NCBI GenBank assembly: GCA_015847255.1
Contig: JADLZK010005562.1
Span: forward strand, 62,001 to 126,000
DNA: 64,000 nucleotides
DNA from: Hyparrhenia diplandra
Taxonomy: Eukaryota > Streptophyta > Magnoliopsida > Poales > Poaceae
Direction: 5' to 3'
Part shown: one piece after another, positions 44,801 through 55,198 of the stretch
Position numbering within the stretch: the stretch's first letter is position 1
Layout of the letters: each line of letters begins with the position of its first letter
Notes under the pieces: generated by a model
The model's database searches: none
Told to the model about the DNA's origin: nothing
Seen by the model: only the letters and a program-made list of their open reading frames with translations
Translations under genes and position numbers: made by a program

Positions 44801-46682
44801 ACGGAAACTACTATTTAGTTGGAGTTGAAGTAATTGATTCATGAATTCAAATTCTCATGAGTTGATTGTTCTTTCGGTTCTTAATGTACTTGCTGAGTGT
44901 TTTCACTCACCCTTGTGTTCATTTGGTTTTTAGGTGCTAAACCATCACGACTTGCATGGGAACGGGAGTAGCACCATCATCACAAGTATTCACTTTTCAT
45001 TTACAAGCGCGTAATCTTTTTTTGTATTGCGGTTGCCCTTCGTAATAGTTAAGTGGAGGTTATTAATTGATTTAATCCTAGTATATATGTGTTGAGGGTA
45101 GCCCCGGTGGTGTTTTCGGCCGGGGCGTTACACTCACCCTCGGACACTTGTCCATTTTTATCTTTATTATTATTATTTTTTTTCTTTTTCTTAGGGAGGT
45201 AGGTTCTACTCGCCCGTAGGACTTTTGTCCATTTTTTATCTCCCTTTCTCTCTCTTTTTTTTTTTAATCTACAACCCAGATCTCTTTTGCAATAACTTTT
45301 TGAGAGGTAAAATATAATGGAGCTTTTGTAAGATATTGGCTAGCAATGAATGAGTAAATGGGTATAGTGAGTATTTTTGGTTGCTCTCTCCTAGGATAGG
45401 AGTAGAACATTTTTTTGGCTAGAGTGAAATGACAATTGGTATATATATGGTGGATGTATATGTAGTGGATGCGTACTTCGGGATGGAAATAGCATATGTG
45501 TATGGAGTCGAGTAGAGTGAATGTAGTGTGATGGAATGAATGGAGTGTACATGATCAGCATGACAAGTTTCTAAGGGTCGACAAAGATTGAACAAACTCA
45601 ATGCAAAGCAAGCAGCATATATATATATATATCAAAGGTTTTCCTAATCTAAAGAGCATGTATATATGGCTGTGGTAGGAGGTTCACACTCTTGTCACAC
45701 AGGAACTTATCATGTGCATTTTCAATTTTCGAAATATAAATCTCCAGAAATCTAGTGTCACTAGGAGTAAGATCAAATAGCAGCTCAGACTATCATATAT
45801 CATATCCGTCAATTACCTAGACTTTAGAGCAAGCATTTGCAACCCATAGGTTTTAGGTTTTTAGAGTAAATATCAAATCAAAGTAATTTTGCAAATGGAG
45901 CTCAAGAGAAATTAAGCTTGAAAGCTAGGTACTAGAAAAGTATAACAACGGAGCAACTATTCATCATCTCCATGTTGGCAGATTTTAAGGTTCCTTTTAG
46001 TTGAGCAAAGTAAACTTAGTGTACACTCTCTCTTGATCCTTTTATTCACACTCTAACAAAAGACTAGTAGTTTTTAAAGAGTCTTTCTAGAAAACAAAAT
46101 ATTTAACTAATAATATTAATATATATATAGATAATAAGATACTTATCGGATAAGCTGGGGGTTGCACTCCCCAAGCTAGATTGGAGTGTAATCTTCAATG
46201 ATGTAGAAGTTGAGGTAGTTGGCAACAGAGATGGCGCCTAACATATCTCTTCTCCTCTTGAAATCTGCTAATCTCAAATAGACAACAAAGCTAGTGGAAC
46301 TTGATTAAGCATTAGGGTTAGCCACTTTGCTTTAGGTTGCCTAGGATATATTTAGATTTTCATTTTTCAAATTTTTATTTTATTTTTATATGTAAGAAAA
46401 GATAAAGAATTTATGCATCTTTATTTTATTTTTTATGCCACCACAGCAAATAGCCTAGAGGTGTTAATCCTGCGGGATATTAGCATGGGGCTTAAAGGTT
46501 TTCTCAAAACAAAGCTCAAAATATTTTTGTTGTTTTCAAATGCAGATATAAAAAAGATAAATATGATAGAAAGAATAAAATATGCAATGCGGGGGATTTT
46601 AAATATGGATAACTTACCGACTTACCTTTCGGCGAGGATTCGGTGTTTTGAGTCCTCCGAACAAGACTTCAAGTTCTGCTCT
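41834..46682. other. 3' non-coding region of the Athila derivative (outside the nested solo LTR)
   Basis: AT-rich; parts (41834-42660, 45138-46100) match 56828-58400 of the second Athila element, so it is a shared element component. Contains polypyrimidine runs, a (TA)n run near 45619-45632 and no coding frame. The nested solo LTR is listed separately. Confidence 0.6.
42667..45132 (+). mobile_element. Nested solo LTR (about 2.46 kb) of a Gypsy element
   Basis: Starts TGTAACATCCCAGC (42669, with two T before it), ends GGGGCGTTACA (45132). CTCAC occurs just outside both ends (42662-42666, 45133-45137), a target duplication with a 2 bp offset at the left. The GC-rich middle (43000-43560, including GCAGCAGC runs) opens frames on both strands; I regard these as LTR composition, not genes. 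Confidence 0.75.
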
Positions 46683-47255
46683 TTACTCCCATGGTATATC
46701 AGTTGTCACAATCGGTGGCACTGATGATTCTATTGTCTCTTCTGATGATGTTCTGGGAGATGTCTTCTTCTTCCTCCATCTTTTGGATGATGAACTTTTC
46801 TCTGGAGTAGTTGATTCTTCTTTTTCCGTGGATGTATTAGGTGTAAGAGCTTTAGCCTCTTCACTTACCTTATCTCCTAGATTCTTGATCCATCTTCTAT
46901 TATGGCGGTGACGAGCTGCCCTGCTTTTCCTGGGAAATTCATGATAGTTATAGCTATTAAAGTAAACACGTACCTTCTCCTTAGGGAATTGAAAATGAAT
47001 CTCTCCTATATGGATGTAGATGATTGCACAAGTAGTGTTGAGGAACGGTCTCCCAAACACTAATGGAGGATCTTCTTCTTTCCCCATGTCCATGACTACA
47101 AAGTCAGTGAGAACATAGTGGTCCATAATCTTGACTGGTACGTCTTTGGCAATTCCTTCGGGAACTCTATAAGATTGGTCTGCCATCTGTAGCTGCACAT
47201 ATGTTGGTTGCAATGGCAATTTTCTAAATAATAATTCATATGTAACCTTTGCCAT
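46683..47255 (-). pseudogene. Athila-type aspartic protease C-terminal module (protease B) with basic tail
   Basis: 190-residue open frame: VQLQMADQSYRVPEGIAKDV, DFVVMDMGKEEDPPLVFGRP, then FLNTTCAIIYIHIGEIHFQF, as in the C-terminal half of Athila-lineage proteases. A Lys/Arg/Ser/Thr-rich tail of about 90 residues (RAARHRHNRRW, KEESTTPEKSSSS) ends at a stop. The catalytic D-[ST]-G half is not present in this frame, being cut off by the upstream host-like insertion. The reading frame itself is intact over its length. Confidence 0.75.
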
Positions 47256-47310
47256 CTATAACTCCTATATAGGAGATCCCCACTAGCTCTCCTTAAGGAG
47301 TTCTCGGCCC

Positions 47311-49190
47311 CTGTGATTGGTCCATGCCAATGGTAACTGAATTATAGCAAAGTGGCCTTCTCTTCTCTTCGATCTTCAATAGTGCCGCGGGCAGCCTGTT
47401 CCCCTTCCTCATTAACGCTGCCGTCGTATCTTGGCCGTTTGGCTTCTTTGCCTCTTCTTCGGATCTCCGTCGACCGTCCAACTACATGTCGGCGGCCTCT
47501 TGGCTTCCCTCGGTCGGTCACCCGGTCCGTTCCTTGCACGAATTCGGTTTCGTCATCGCTGACTTTTCATATACCGAGCCACGACGCGATGGGCGACGCG
47601 GCCTCTTCCGTCGTCCGGCTGAGAAACGCCTCTCCCCATCGCCCCATTCGGTCCCCTCCGTCCCGCCCAGCCTCTTAATTACCTCTGTCCTCGCCGCGTC
47701 GGCCCGCCTCCGGTCATCTCCACAGGCCGGTGCCCTTTATCGCAGCTGGCGCCGCTGCGCCGCCAATCCTCCTGGTCGCGGCGTAGCCTTCCCCATGGAG
47801 TCTGCGGTGCGACTAATTCTGCGCGGGATCGCTGGATCGGCTTCAGGATGGGTGTGGGGCGGCTCCTACCGGTCGCGCGAGATCCATCGTCACTGCAAGT
47901 CGCTCGAGATCGGGCGCTGCCTGCACCGTCGACTGCCCCCTTGGGATGCCGTGTGACACCGTCGATGGAATGCAGGTTTGGTGAGGTGCTAATCTTTCCT
48001 GTACTGATCCATTTTTTAATTCAGTCAAATCCACTTCCAGTTTGTAGATCCGTCCAGTCTGCAGATCCGCCGGGGACAAAGATTCCATTGATGAGTCTCG
48101 CAGCAAGAGGTATACTCTTCCTTTTTCCTTTTTTTTTGGTCATTTTCTTCAATCGGCATGCACATGTGGAACCTGTATGTATACAGTTAGATGTTAAATG
48201 CAATTATTTGGAGTCATCTAAGCTTACGTCCAACAGTTTAAGTGCTTGCCTCCTGTTACCTACAAAAGTACATTCCCCTGCTTGCCTGCTATTTTATTGA
48301 GCTGTTGAAACTTTTATGTTATTTACAGCAGCATAATTTGCTACTACATGTGCTTTAGCCTTGGAGGCAGATAAACTTATCTGCATTGTGGATGGTCAGA
48401 TATTTGATGAGCATGGACGAGTCATTCATTATATGTCTATTGAGGAGGCAGATTTGTTGATTAGAAAGCGTGCTAAGCAAAGTGATATTGCTGCAAGTTA
48501 TGTCAAGGTTGTGGATGAGGAAAGCATCAATTCTCTGCACACCAGACCATCATTGAGTCCCAAGGCTCACATAAATGGGTATGCTGTTTCTTTTCAAAAT
48601 GGATTGGGTTTTAACAATGGAAATGGTATTTATTCTGTTGAGCAAGGGTTTGCTACCGGTGGAGAAGAACGGCTAAGCAGATCAAATGCTGCTTCTTTTC
48701 AAAATGGATTGGGTTTTAACTGGAAATGGAATTTATTTTGGTGAGCAAGGGTTTGCTATTGGCGGTGAAGAGCAATTAAGCAGATCAAATGGCTATCTTT
48801 CTGAGTTGGCCGCGGCAGCATATGTGTGCCATGTAAGTGTTTTTCCCTTATGCATGATACTCTTTATTCTGTTAAATTATGTTGCCCTGACTGAAGACTA
48901 ATACTTTTCTATATAGCACCTTAGTATGCACTGGAGTACATTCACCTTTTAGAAGTTATCCTGTACAAAGCAGTAAAATTGTCTTCTGAATTTCCTACCT
49001 ACAATTAGTGTTGTTGATTAATATATTAGTGATCATGCGCTTTGTATTTGGTATCTGCATGCATGTTGATGTTGTCATGTTTATTGAAGTGATTTCGTAA
49101 GGAAGGCAGCATGTTGTAGTATGTTATATGATGCAGCTTCTCAACTTATCTGATTGGTCCATGCCAGTGGTAACTGAATCATAGAAAAGT
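47311..49190 (+). pseudogene. Captured host-like gene fragment with two exons and an intron
   Basis: Plus strand, opposite to the surrounding element. Exon 1 lies in a GC-rich 5' part and ends ...MSLAAR at the donor AGCAAGAG|GTATAC (about 48112). A 246 bp intron ends GTGCTTTAG (48358). Exon 2 (48359-48833) reads LEADKLICIVDGQIFDEHGR and SIEEADLLIRKRAKQSDIAA in phase with exon 1, and ends at CAT|GTAAGT. Within exon 2 a 105 bp (35-residue) unit is tandemly duplicated from 48583 and 48688; the second copy has lost 2 bases, breaking the frame. Similar sequences (TGATTGGTCCATGCCA..) at 47311 and 49151 flank the fragment. I do not recognise the protein. Confidence 0.5.
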
Positions 49191-50024
49191 GTTATCTGAA
49201 TTATTTTTATCTCTCATTCCCTGTTGGTTGGCCAGGAATCACCGGAATGATTTATCTACTTTTAGTTCAATTTGCCAATCGCATGTATGCAGTCCATCAA
49301 CTATTTCTTTTTCTTTTTATTCAATTGGAGGCCATCTTCTAGCATTAGCAGCCCGAACCGCATCCCCTTTCAATCTCCGGTCAGCGTGTGATTGATGGTT
49401 GATGATAAATTAAGTTAGGATGTGATTGTAATCTCCTCCTTTTTAACAATAAAAATGAGATGGCTGATCATAAATTGAGTTAGGATGGGATTGTAATCTC
49501 CTTCTTTTTCTAAAAAATAAGTGGTTTATAATATAGTAATGCTACATATGTAATATATTTTATTTTGACAAAAACGAGTTATCATGGGATTTGATATCTA
49601 TACTGTACTTGCTACTAATACATTTAACTATTGCGGGTTCTTCTCAACATTAGGCATGACGAACAAACCGGGAGGAATTATGTCGGATGCCAAGGACTCA
49701 CTCAAATAAACAATTATGAGCCCGTCTTTAAAAATGCAGCACCATACATTGTGCGGTCTTAATAATTTTTGGGTTATACTGGTACGGATATAGCAAGTCA
49801 AATAACTTCACACTTTGGTCTTAAAAAATAGTTGTGTAGACTTAATACACTGTTATTTAAACTATATGTAATAAGCTCATATATCCCTATCGTGTGAACC
49901 ACGATATCATCAAAATTTCCCTTATGATCATTACATTTTCTTAATTCCCGCAAAGAACGTGGTGAGATTCCCTAGTTAAATTAACACCAGATCCCGTATC
50001 ACAATATGTATTATAGAAATTCGA
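49191..50024. other. No gene recognised; AT-rich, with a 60 bp tandem repeat
   Basis: A unit reading GATAAATTAAGTTAGGATG...TTGTAATCTCC is repeated at about 49398-49459 and 49460-49515. Remaining sequence shows no coding signal. Probably the 3' flank of the captured gene and the edge of the element's protease A region. Confidence 0.4.
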
Positions 50025-50780
50025 TTAATTGAGCAATGAATAGTAGGGGTACTGGATCATCTTCTTGTGAAGCATCGGAGATTGAAGTAAATGGTCATTA
50101 TAAGATGTTGTTTTATTTACTACCATTACCTTTGTAGACTGTGCCGTCTTGTTCTTGTTCGATTCGATTTGATTCTTCCTTCGTTCTTGTTGTAGACTTC
50201 CACCTTTGGTTCTAAAATATAATGATTGGTATTCGGGAATAAGTAAAGAGGTGTGTACCTTGTTCTTGAAAGTGAATTTCTCCCTCTTCCCTTTGATATT
50301 GAAAACAATCTTTGCCTTGTCTCCGTAGATAGCTTTAGTTGAGCATAAGCGGGAATGGTCTACCAAGTATGATTGTTGCTCTTTCATTTCTTCCGGTGTC
50401 TTTGGCGGCACGTAAGAGCCTCGATTCCCACACACACGTCTTCAAGGATCCCCTCGGGATAACGAGAATGATTGATCGCAAGCTGCAAGCACATATTCGT
50501 TTTCCAAAGTGGTTCACTATAAATCTTTTCATAAATTACCTTTGGTAGTATGTTCACGCTTGAGCCAAAGTCACGAGAGCATTGTCGAATGTGTATTGTC
50601 CAATCTTGATTGTAATAAATGGCCTCCCTGGATCTTCCTTTTTAGGTGGCATCGAATCATCCAACCAACGACTTTCACGAGGTCTCTCTATAGTAACGAC
50701 CAGCATTATAAATATCGACAAGGTTTGCAGTTTCTAATTCTTCCTGCCGCCGGAATCTTTCTGGTGTGGTTAGTGGAACA
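50025..50780 (-). pseudogene. Athila-type protease module A, strongly frameshifted
   Basis: Reading in several frames gives MIESQISRHSVPLTTPERFR, then KKEDPGRPFITIKIGQYTFD, then LADQS...YPEGILEDVCV and finally KIVFNIKGKREKFTFKNKV (open frame 50435-50025). This is the expected gag-to-protease continuation of the element. It has at least four shifts. A second, less damaged protease C-terminal module (46683-47255) follows on the far side of the captured gene. Confidence 0.55.
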
Positions 50781-50819
50781 GAATGGCGAGAAATCTGAGA
50801 TTCTATCATCTTATTAAAA

Positions 50820-52100
50820 CTATGCTGATTCTTTATAGCTTGAAGAAAAGCTTTCTAAACGAGTATTGATAAGTTCAAGAGCTTTATCATTAGTTGCTAT
50901 CTTTCTTGACAGATTCTCCATGGTTTTACCTTGGTTAACAACAAGGTCTCTTAAAGAAGGTTGATAAGTATTAAAATTGTTACCTGGATTGTTACCTTGG
51001 TAGTTTCCTTGATAGTTGGGCCTCTGTTGGTTCCAACCTTGATTCTGTTGAGGACGGAAATTATTATTGTTATTGATGAAGTTGATGTCCTCCAGGATCT
51101 CTGGACAATTCCTGCTAGTGTGGCCTAAGTTTCCACATTCTTCACACGTCATGTATGAGTCTTGAATTTGCATAACTGTCTTGGGTTGAGGATCTCTATC
51201 CTCTAGCTTCTTCATGATAAGGTCCATTTTAGCAGATAGCATATCTACTTCCTTAAGCTGGTGCATTCCTCTTTTGCGAGTTTGACGCTCTTCACTCCAA
51301 CCTTGGTTGGAAGCCATCTTCTCCACAAGTTCTGTGGCACGAGTTAATGTAAGTGATAAGAAAGCACCACCAGCTGCGGCATCCATAGTTTCACGCACTT
51401 TGGGAACAAGCCCATGATAGAAAGTCTGCATCAACAGCCACTTCTCCATCCCATGGTGTGGACATTCTGAAATATATTCTTGGAAACGCTCCCACGCTTT
51501 TGGGACTGATTCATCATGCTGTTGATGAAAATTTGATATCTTCCCTCTTAAGGCATTTGTCTTGCCTACAGGAAAGAACTTAGCAAGAAAGGCTGTGGAA
51601 CATATATCCCATGTTGTATTCTTATCTTTCATAGCATAGAACCACTGCTTAGCCCTTCCCAAAAGTGAGAATGGAAAGAGACGGAGCAAGATTGTATCTT
51701 CGGATACGTCCTTCATAGTAAATGTGCTGCAAATCTCCAGGAAGTGTTGGAGATGAGCACTAGCATCTTCATGTGCCTTTCCACAAAATTGACTAGCTTG
51801 CACCATATTGATGAGCCCTGGCTTAAGCTCAAAGCCTTTGTCTCCAACCTCTACCTTTGGACCAGTGAGAATGTTGTCCGTGGTAGGAGCTGAGAACTCA
51901 CGAAGTGTCTTGGTTGCCATAGCTTCAAATTGAGATGTCAAGTCTCTAGTAACTTGATTAACTTCCGATTCAGTAGGTCTTGGATTCTCAGACGATGATG
52001 ATGATGATGTAGGTGCTGGAGTTTGTATGCGAGTTTTGCTCGGCTGCCTGATTAATTTTTCAGGATCTTCAATATAATTTTCTAGAAGGTTTCTATTCAT
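50820..52100 (-). CDS. Athila-type gag polyprotein, intact open frame
   Basis: 426 residues, the longest uninterrupted frame of the window. N-terminal Ser-rich part (a GAT-repeat-encoded Ser run near residues 32-37). Capsid domain (about 95-245) with FCGKAHEDASAHLQHFLEIC, LRLFPFSLLGRAKQWFYAMK, and WDICSTAFLAKFFPVGKTNA followed by LRGKISNFHQ, the Retrotrans_gag pattern. CCHC zinc knuckle CEECGNLGHTSRNC at about residues 320-333. Asn/Gln-rich segment (NNNNNFRPQQNQGWNQQRPN), then a C-terminal helical part ending ...SSSYKESA and a stop. Start chosen at 52100, 385 bp inside the primer-binding site. Gag packages element RNA into cytoplasmic particles. An intact gag without pol fits a non-autonomous element using polymerase from elsewhere. 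Confidence 0.9.
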   Translation of the reverse strand: MNRNLLENYIEDPEKLIRQPSKTRIQTPAPTSSSSSSENPRPTESEVNQVTRDLTSQFEAMATKTLREFSAPTTDNILTGPKVEVGDKGFELKPGLINMVQASQFCGKAHEDASAHLQHFLEICSTFTMKDVSEDTILLRLFPFSLLGRAKQWFYAMKDKNTTWDICSTAFLAKFFPVGKTNALRGKISNFHQQHDESVPKAWERFQEYISECPHHGMEKWLLMQTFYHGLVPKVRETMDAAAGGAFLSLTLTRATELVEKMASNQGWSEERQTRKRGMHQLKEVDMLSAKMDLIMKKLEDRDPQPKTVMQIQDSYMTCEECGNLGHTSRNCPEILEDINFINNNNNFRPQQNQGWNQQRPNYQGNYQGNNPGNNFNTYQPSLRDLVVNQGKTMENLSRKIATNDKALELINTRLESFSSSYKESA

Positions 52101-52484
52101 ACATATATTTTTCCCTGCATAAGATCAAAAACAAAATAGAAAATAGGGGTGAACCTGTTTGAGTATGTGATAATGGGTTCTCAATGCATTAGGTGATGTA
52201 AGGGATCTCTCTGGTTTCCTTATATGATGTGTTTATAAGATTTTTGGCTAGCACCCTTTCTAACTAGTAAAAGTCAGAAACAATACCAACTTAATAGGAA
52301 TAACACTGTCTAAGTTTTGGCTAATACCCTTCCAAACTAGAGAAAGCTGGAAAGAAGCACTAGAAAAACTTTTGAAGTTTTGAAAACATCTTTTCAAAAT
52401 TTGAAAGATTGACTATGCTCTCCTAAACTAAGAAAGTTTTGAAAAACAAAGTCAAGAAAAAATTATTTCTAAATAGACTACGCC

Positions 52485-52503
52485 TTCCCCGGCAACGGCG
52501 CCA
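52485..52503 (-). promoter_or_regulatory. Primer-binding site of the Athila derivative
   Basis: Minus strand reads TGGCGCCGTTGCCGGGGAA close to the LTR end, the tRNA-primer site form of plant Athila/Tat-type Gypsy elements. It fixes the element's orientation. Confidence 0.75.
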
Positions 52504-52511
52504 GAAATGCT

Positions 52512-54299
52512 TGTTGATATTTCTTACACGATTCCAATTAGGAAGGCGAAAGAAATATATATGGGAAATCTATCTAATCATGTTAGCTTGGATATGGGAT
52601 TAACCTCATGATCCAACAAAGCAGAGTTAGGCGGTGTTAGTAGTGGGATGTAAACTTAGCATCATTATCCATAGTGGAGTTAATCTCACCAGGATATGTA
52701 CTCAAGGTATACCACTCATTTCTAGGCATTACCTATACACTAGTCTGTCACCCTAGCAATAACGCTCAAAGAAATGTGGGGCATGGTATTTATTGATTGG
52801 CCTTGATAAAAGAGTGAACATGATATCTCGCAAAGCGTTTACGAGATAGAAATACCAATTGTAGCACTTCACGGGGAGTAATCCGGTATCGTATTTATAT
52901 TTTACCACGGGGAAGGGAGTCTATGGAAAGTAGAGAGAAAGGATATCTAATGATTTATATTGTTATTTATTTATGAGATCCACCTTACGGTAGTGTAATG
53001 CAGAGTAGCCATATACATCTAACATAACTCAACGAGGATAAGTCACAGGATAAAGATAATTATATAAATGATAAATACCCAAGTCTAAGATCATCATAAG
53101 CCACTAATATCATACGAGCTATTAACATGTTATAGAAAGAATAGAATGAGTATTCCTAAGATACTCCTAATCATATATATCAATGAATACTACAATTAGT
53201 GCAATACATCTAGCTATCATGGCAAGGTTGGATTAGTTCTACACATGGCAAGCATTACCAATAACAACCAAGGACGAAACTTGATCATTACCGTAATCAA
53301 CTTGACTAGTCCTACATTCGGAGGGTGGATTCCAAAGGACTCAATAGGACTGTCACTCCCGCGATCTACCACACGGCCCGGAATGTAGGGTGCAATTGCA
53401 GATAAACGTTGTATAAACACCACGTTTACACATTGCTTATCACCCACATAGTGATCATCTATATGGATGCCATACAATTCCATGCATAAAATATAAAGCA
53501 ATCTTACTAAACTAAACATATAATCATAGCAAGCATAAACACATATCAATAAGAATATAATAATTATATAGATTAAAGCCATAACAATTGTATTCTAAAT
53601 ATAAGAGTACTTACAGATTGAATACAAGAGAGAAGTCTCAAGAACGATGATCCTTGCTACTTCTTGACTATCAGGAACTCAAGATGAACTTGATCTTCAA
53701 CTAGAACTAGCTAGATAGCTAACTACTTCTAGTATGAACTAGGGCTTAGGTCTAGACTTGGCTGAACTTGATGGGTATGAGTTGATGAATGAGTATAATA
53801 ATGATATTTTTATCAGCCCTGGGGTCAGCTGGTCTTCTTATATAGTACTTGGCGATGAACGTCAACCCTTGGATCAAACCGACCTTCAACAACGGTGTAG
53901 ATACAACCTCAAAGTCGGTAGTAAACCGACCTAGAAAGGAGAGGCTGACAGGGGTGGCCCACCTGGCGGCCGGCCTAGTTGGCACTGGCGGCCGCCAGGG
54001 TGGCATGGCACCTCGGCTTCCCGTCTTTTCTGGTGTCCTCTGGTATCTTCTAGAATGTTTTAGTCCACTTTTCGGGTTGAGTTACTTCACGGTTAAGTCT
54101 TGTCTTCATATGTCTTGTATATTCCGGAACTTTCTCCATTCTTCTCTGCATATATCTATCAAGTCCCTGGAAAGTCACAAAATACCAAAACTCGTGGAAT
54201 TATGTTAGTTAGACCCCCTAGACTTATGTTTGGTCTTTGACTTGAGCCCTTATTTCATGCTAATTGACTTACAAAATTATGCTATAACAGGTGTCAACA
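52512..54299 (-). repeat. 5' LTR (element sense) of the Athila derivative
   Basis: 1788 bp. Compared with 40054-41833 it shows scattered substitutions and small indels (for example about 52832-52850 versus 40371-40387). Confidence 0.9.
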
Positions 54300-54304
54300 C
54301 ACAC

Positions 54305-54660
54305 CATAAGAATTTGGCATAATAACAATCGAAAAAAGATGTTGAATTGTTTCCAAAAAGTGGCAAACAAAACAATTTTTGTCACCATTCCAGTTATGTC
54401 TAACTAAATTATCTTTAGTTAGAATCTCACCATTTTTTAGGTACCAATGAAAAATTTTGATTTTCATAGGAACCTTAATTTGCCAGATATCTTGTGACAC
54501 TTTAACACCATTGTTAATTAACTTAGCATACATAGACTTGTCTTTAAAGATTCCAGATGCATTAAGCCCCAAAATAAAGACATCCATTTGTTCACTTAAA
54601 TTAATGTCTTGTAAGGATGCAACAATTCTATGCCAAGTTGGCCCCACATGGTCAAGAAAC
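54305..54660 (-). mobile_element. L1-type LINE, inverted copy, part 2
   Basis: Minus strand frame reads WHRIVASLQDINLSEQMDVF, then KVPMKIKIFHWYLKNGEIL and CFVCHFLETIQHLF, the zf-RVT region, homologous to 21940-22240. It continues into 40053-39584 across the Athila insertion. The LINE sequence starts abruptly at about 54660. Confidence 0.85.
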
Positions 54661-55198
54661 GTATTAATGTGCTACCTGACTCCACCCATCGTAGCTTCCA
54701 CAAGCAAGAAGGGTTTGTCTCTCATCCTTTGCTGCTACCATCAAGACCTATGGCCCATACACACGTGTGTGTGGCTTGGCCTTGAGCTGCACCTAGGCAG
54801 AGCCATCATGCAAACCGCAGCAACAACTTCGATGCTTCATCCATAGATGCTGCCGGTAAGTATATCTAGGTATGCAAAGGAATTAAATGTTCACCAAACA
54901 CTCTTACTCATATTTGTCTCCATAGTTCTGAACATACAATTTCATGCTCCCCTTGATATGACATATGCTTTGCGTTTGGGTGCATTTACACGTGTACTGC
55001 ATCCATAGATCTTTTTAAATTAAGCGTGGTGCTTAGGTTAAAATGATCTTCTTTTAATCAAGCTTCGACATGGTGTTGGAGTTTGGTTAATGAACTTAGA
55101 GCCATGTTGTCATGTTCTTTTGGGAGTGTCTTATGTTGGAGGTGAATCCAGGCTTTGCTTACATTGCTTCCTTATGTTAGCCTTGCTTGAGTGGTGTT
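54661..55198. other. No gene recognised
   Basis: Mixed composition; a frame at 54457-54846 is only the opposite strand of the LINE plus flank. Contains the short palindrome acacacgtgtgtgt near 54757. Nothing else to report. Confidence 0.35.

Larger units (their letters stand above)
40054..54299 (-). mobile_element. Athila-type Ty3/Gypsy derivative, 14.2 kb, with gag and protease but no reverse transcriptase or integrase
   Basis: LTRs of 1780 and 1788 bp (40054-41833, 52512-54299), TGTTGATATTTC...GGTGTCAACA, flanked by CACAC (40049-40053, 54300-54304). Orientation is minus: primer-binding site TGGCGCCGTTGCCGGGGAA on the minus strand at 52485-52503, and polypurine tract (minus CTTGGGGGAGCT) next to 41834. 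Order in element sense: LTR, long gag ORF, decayed protease A, captured host-like exons, protease B, about 1.6 kb non-coding plus a nested 2.5 kb solo LTR, LTR. No pol beyond protease is seen. The LTRs differ by a few percent, so the insertion is fairly young. Confidence 0.9.

Noticed and set aside
45619..45632. (TA)n run
   Set aside because: Short simple repeat without further meaning.
47486..48300. Long plus-strand frames in the 5' part of the captured gene
   Set aside because: Several frames overlap. Only the last few codons (MSLAAR) join exon 2 in phase, so I did not call the rest as protein.
51988..52005. GAT/ATC triplet run
   Set aside because: Simple repeat encoding the Ser run of the gag frame; part of the gag entry.
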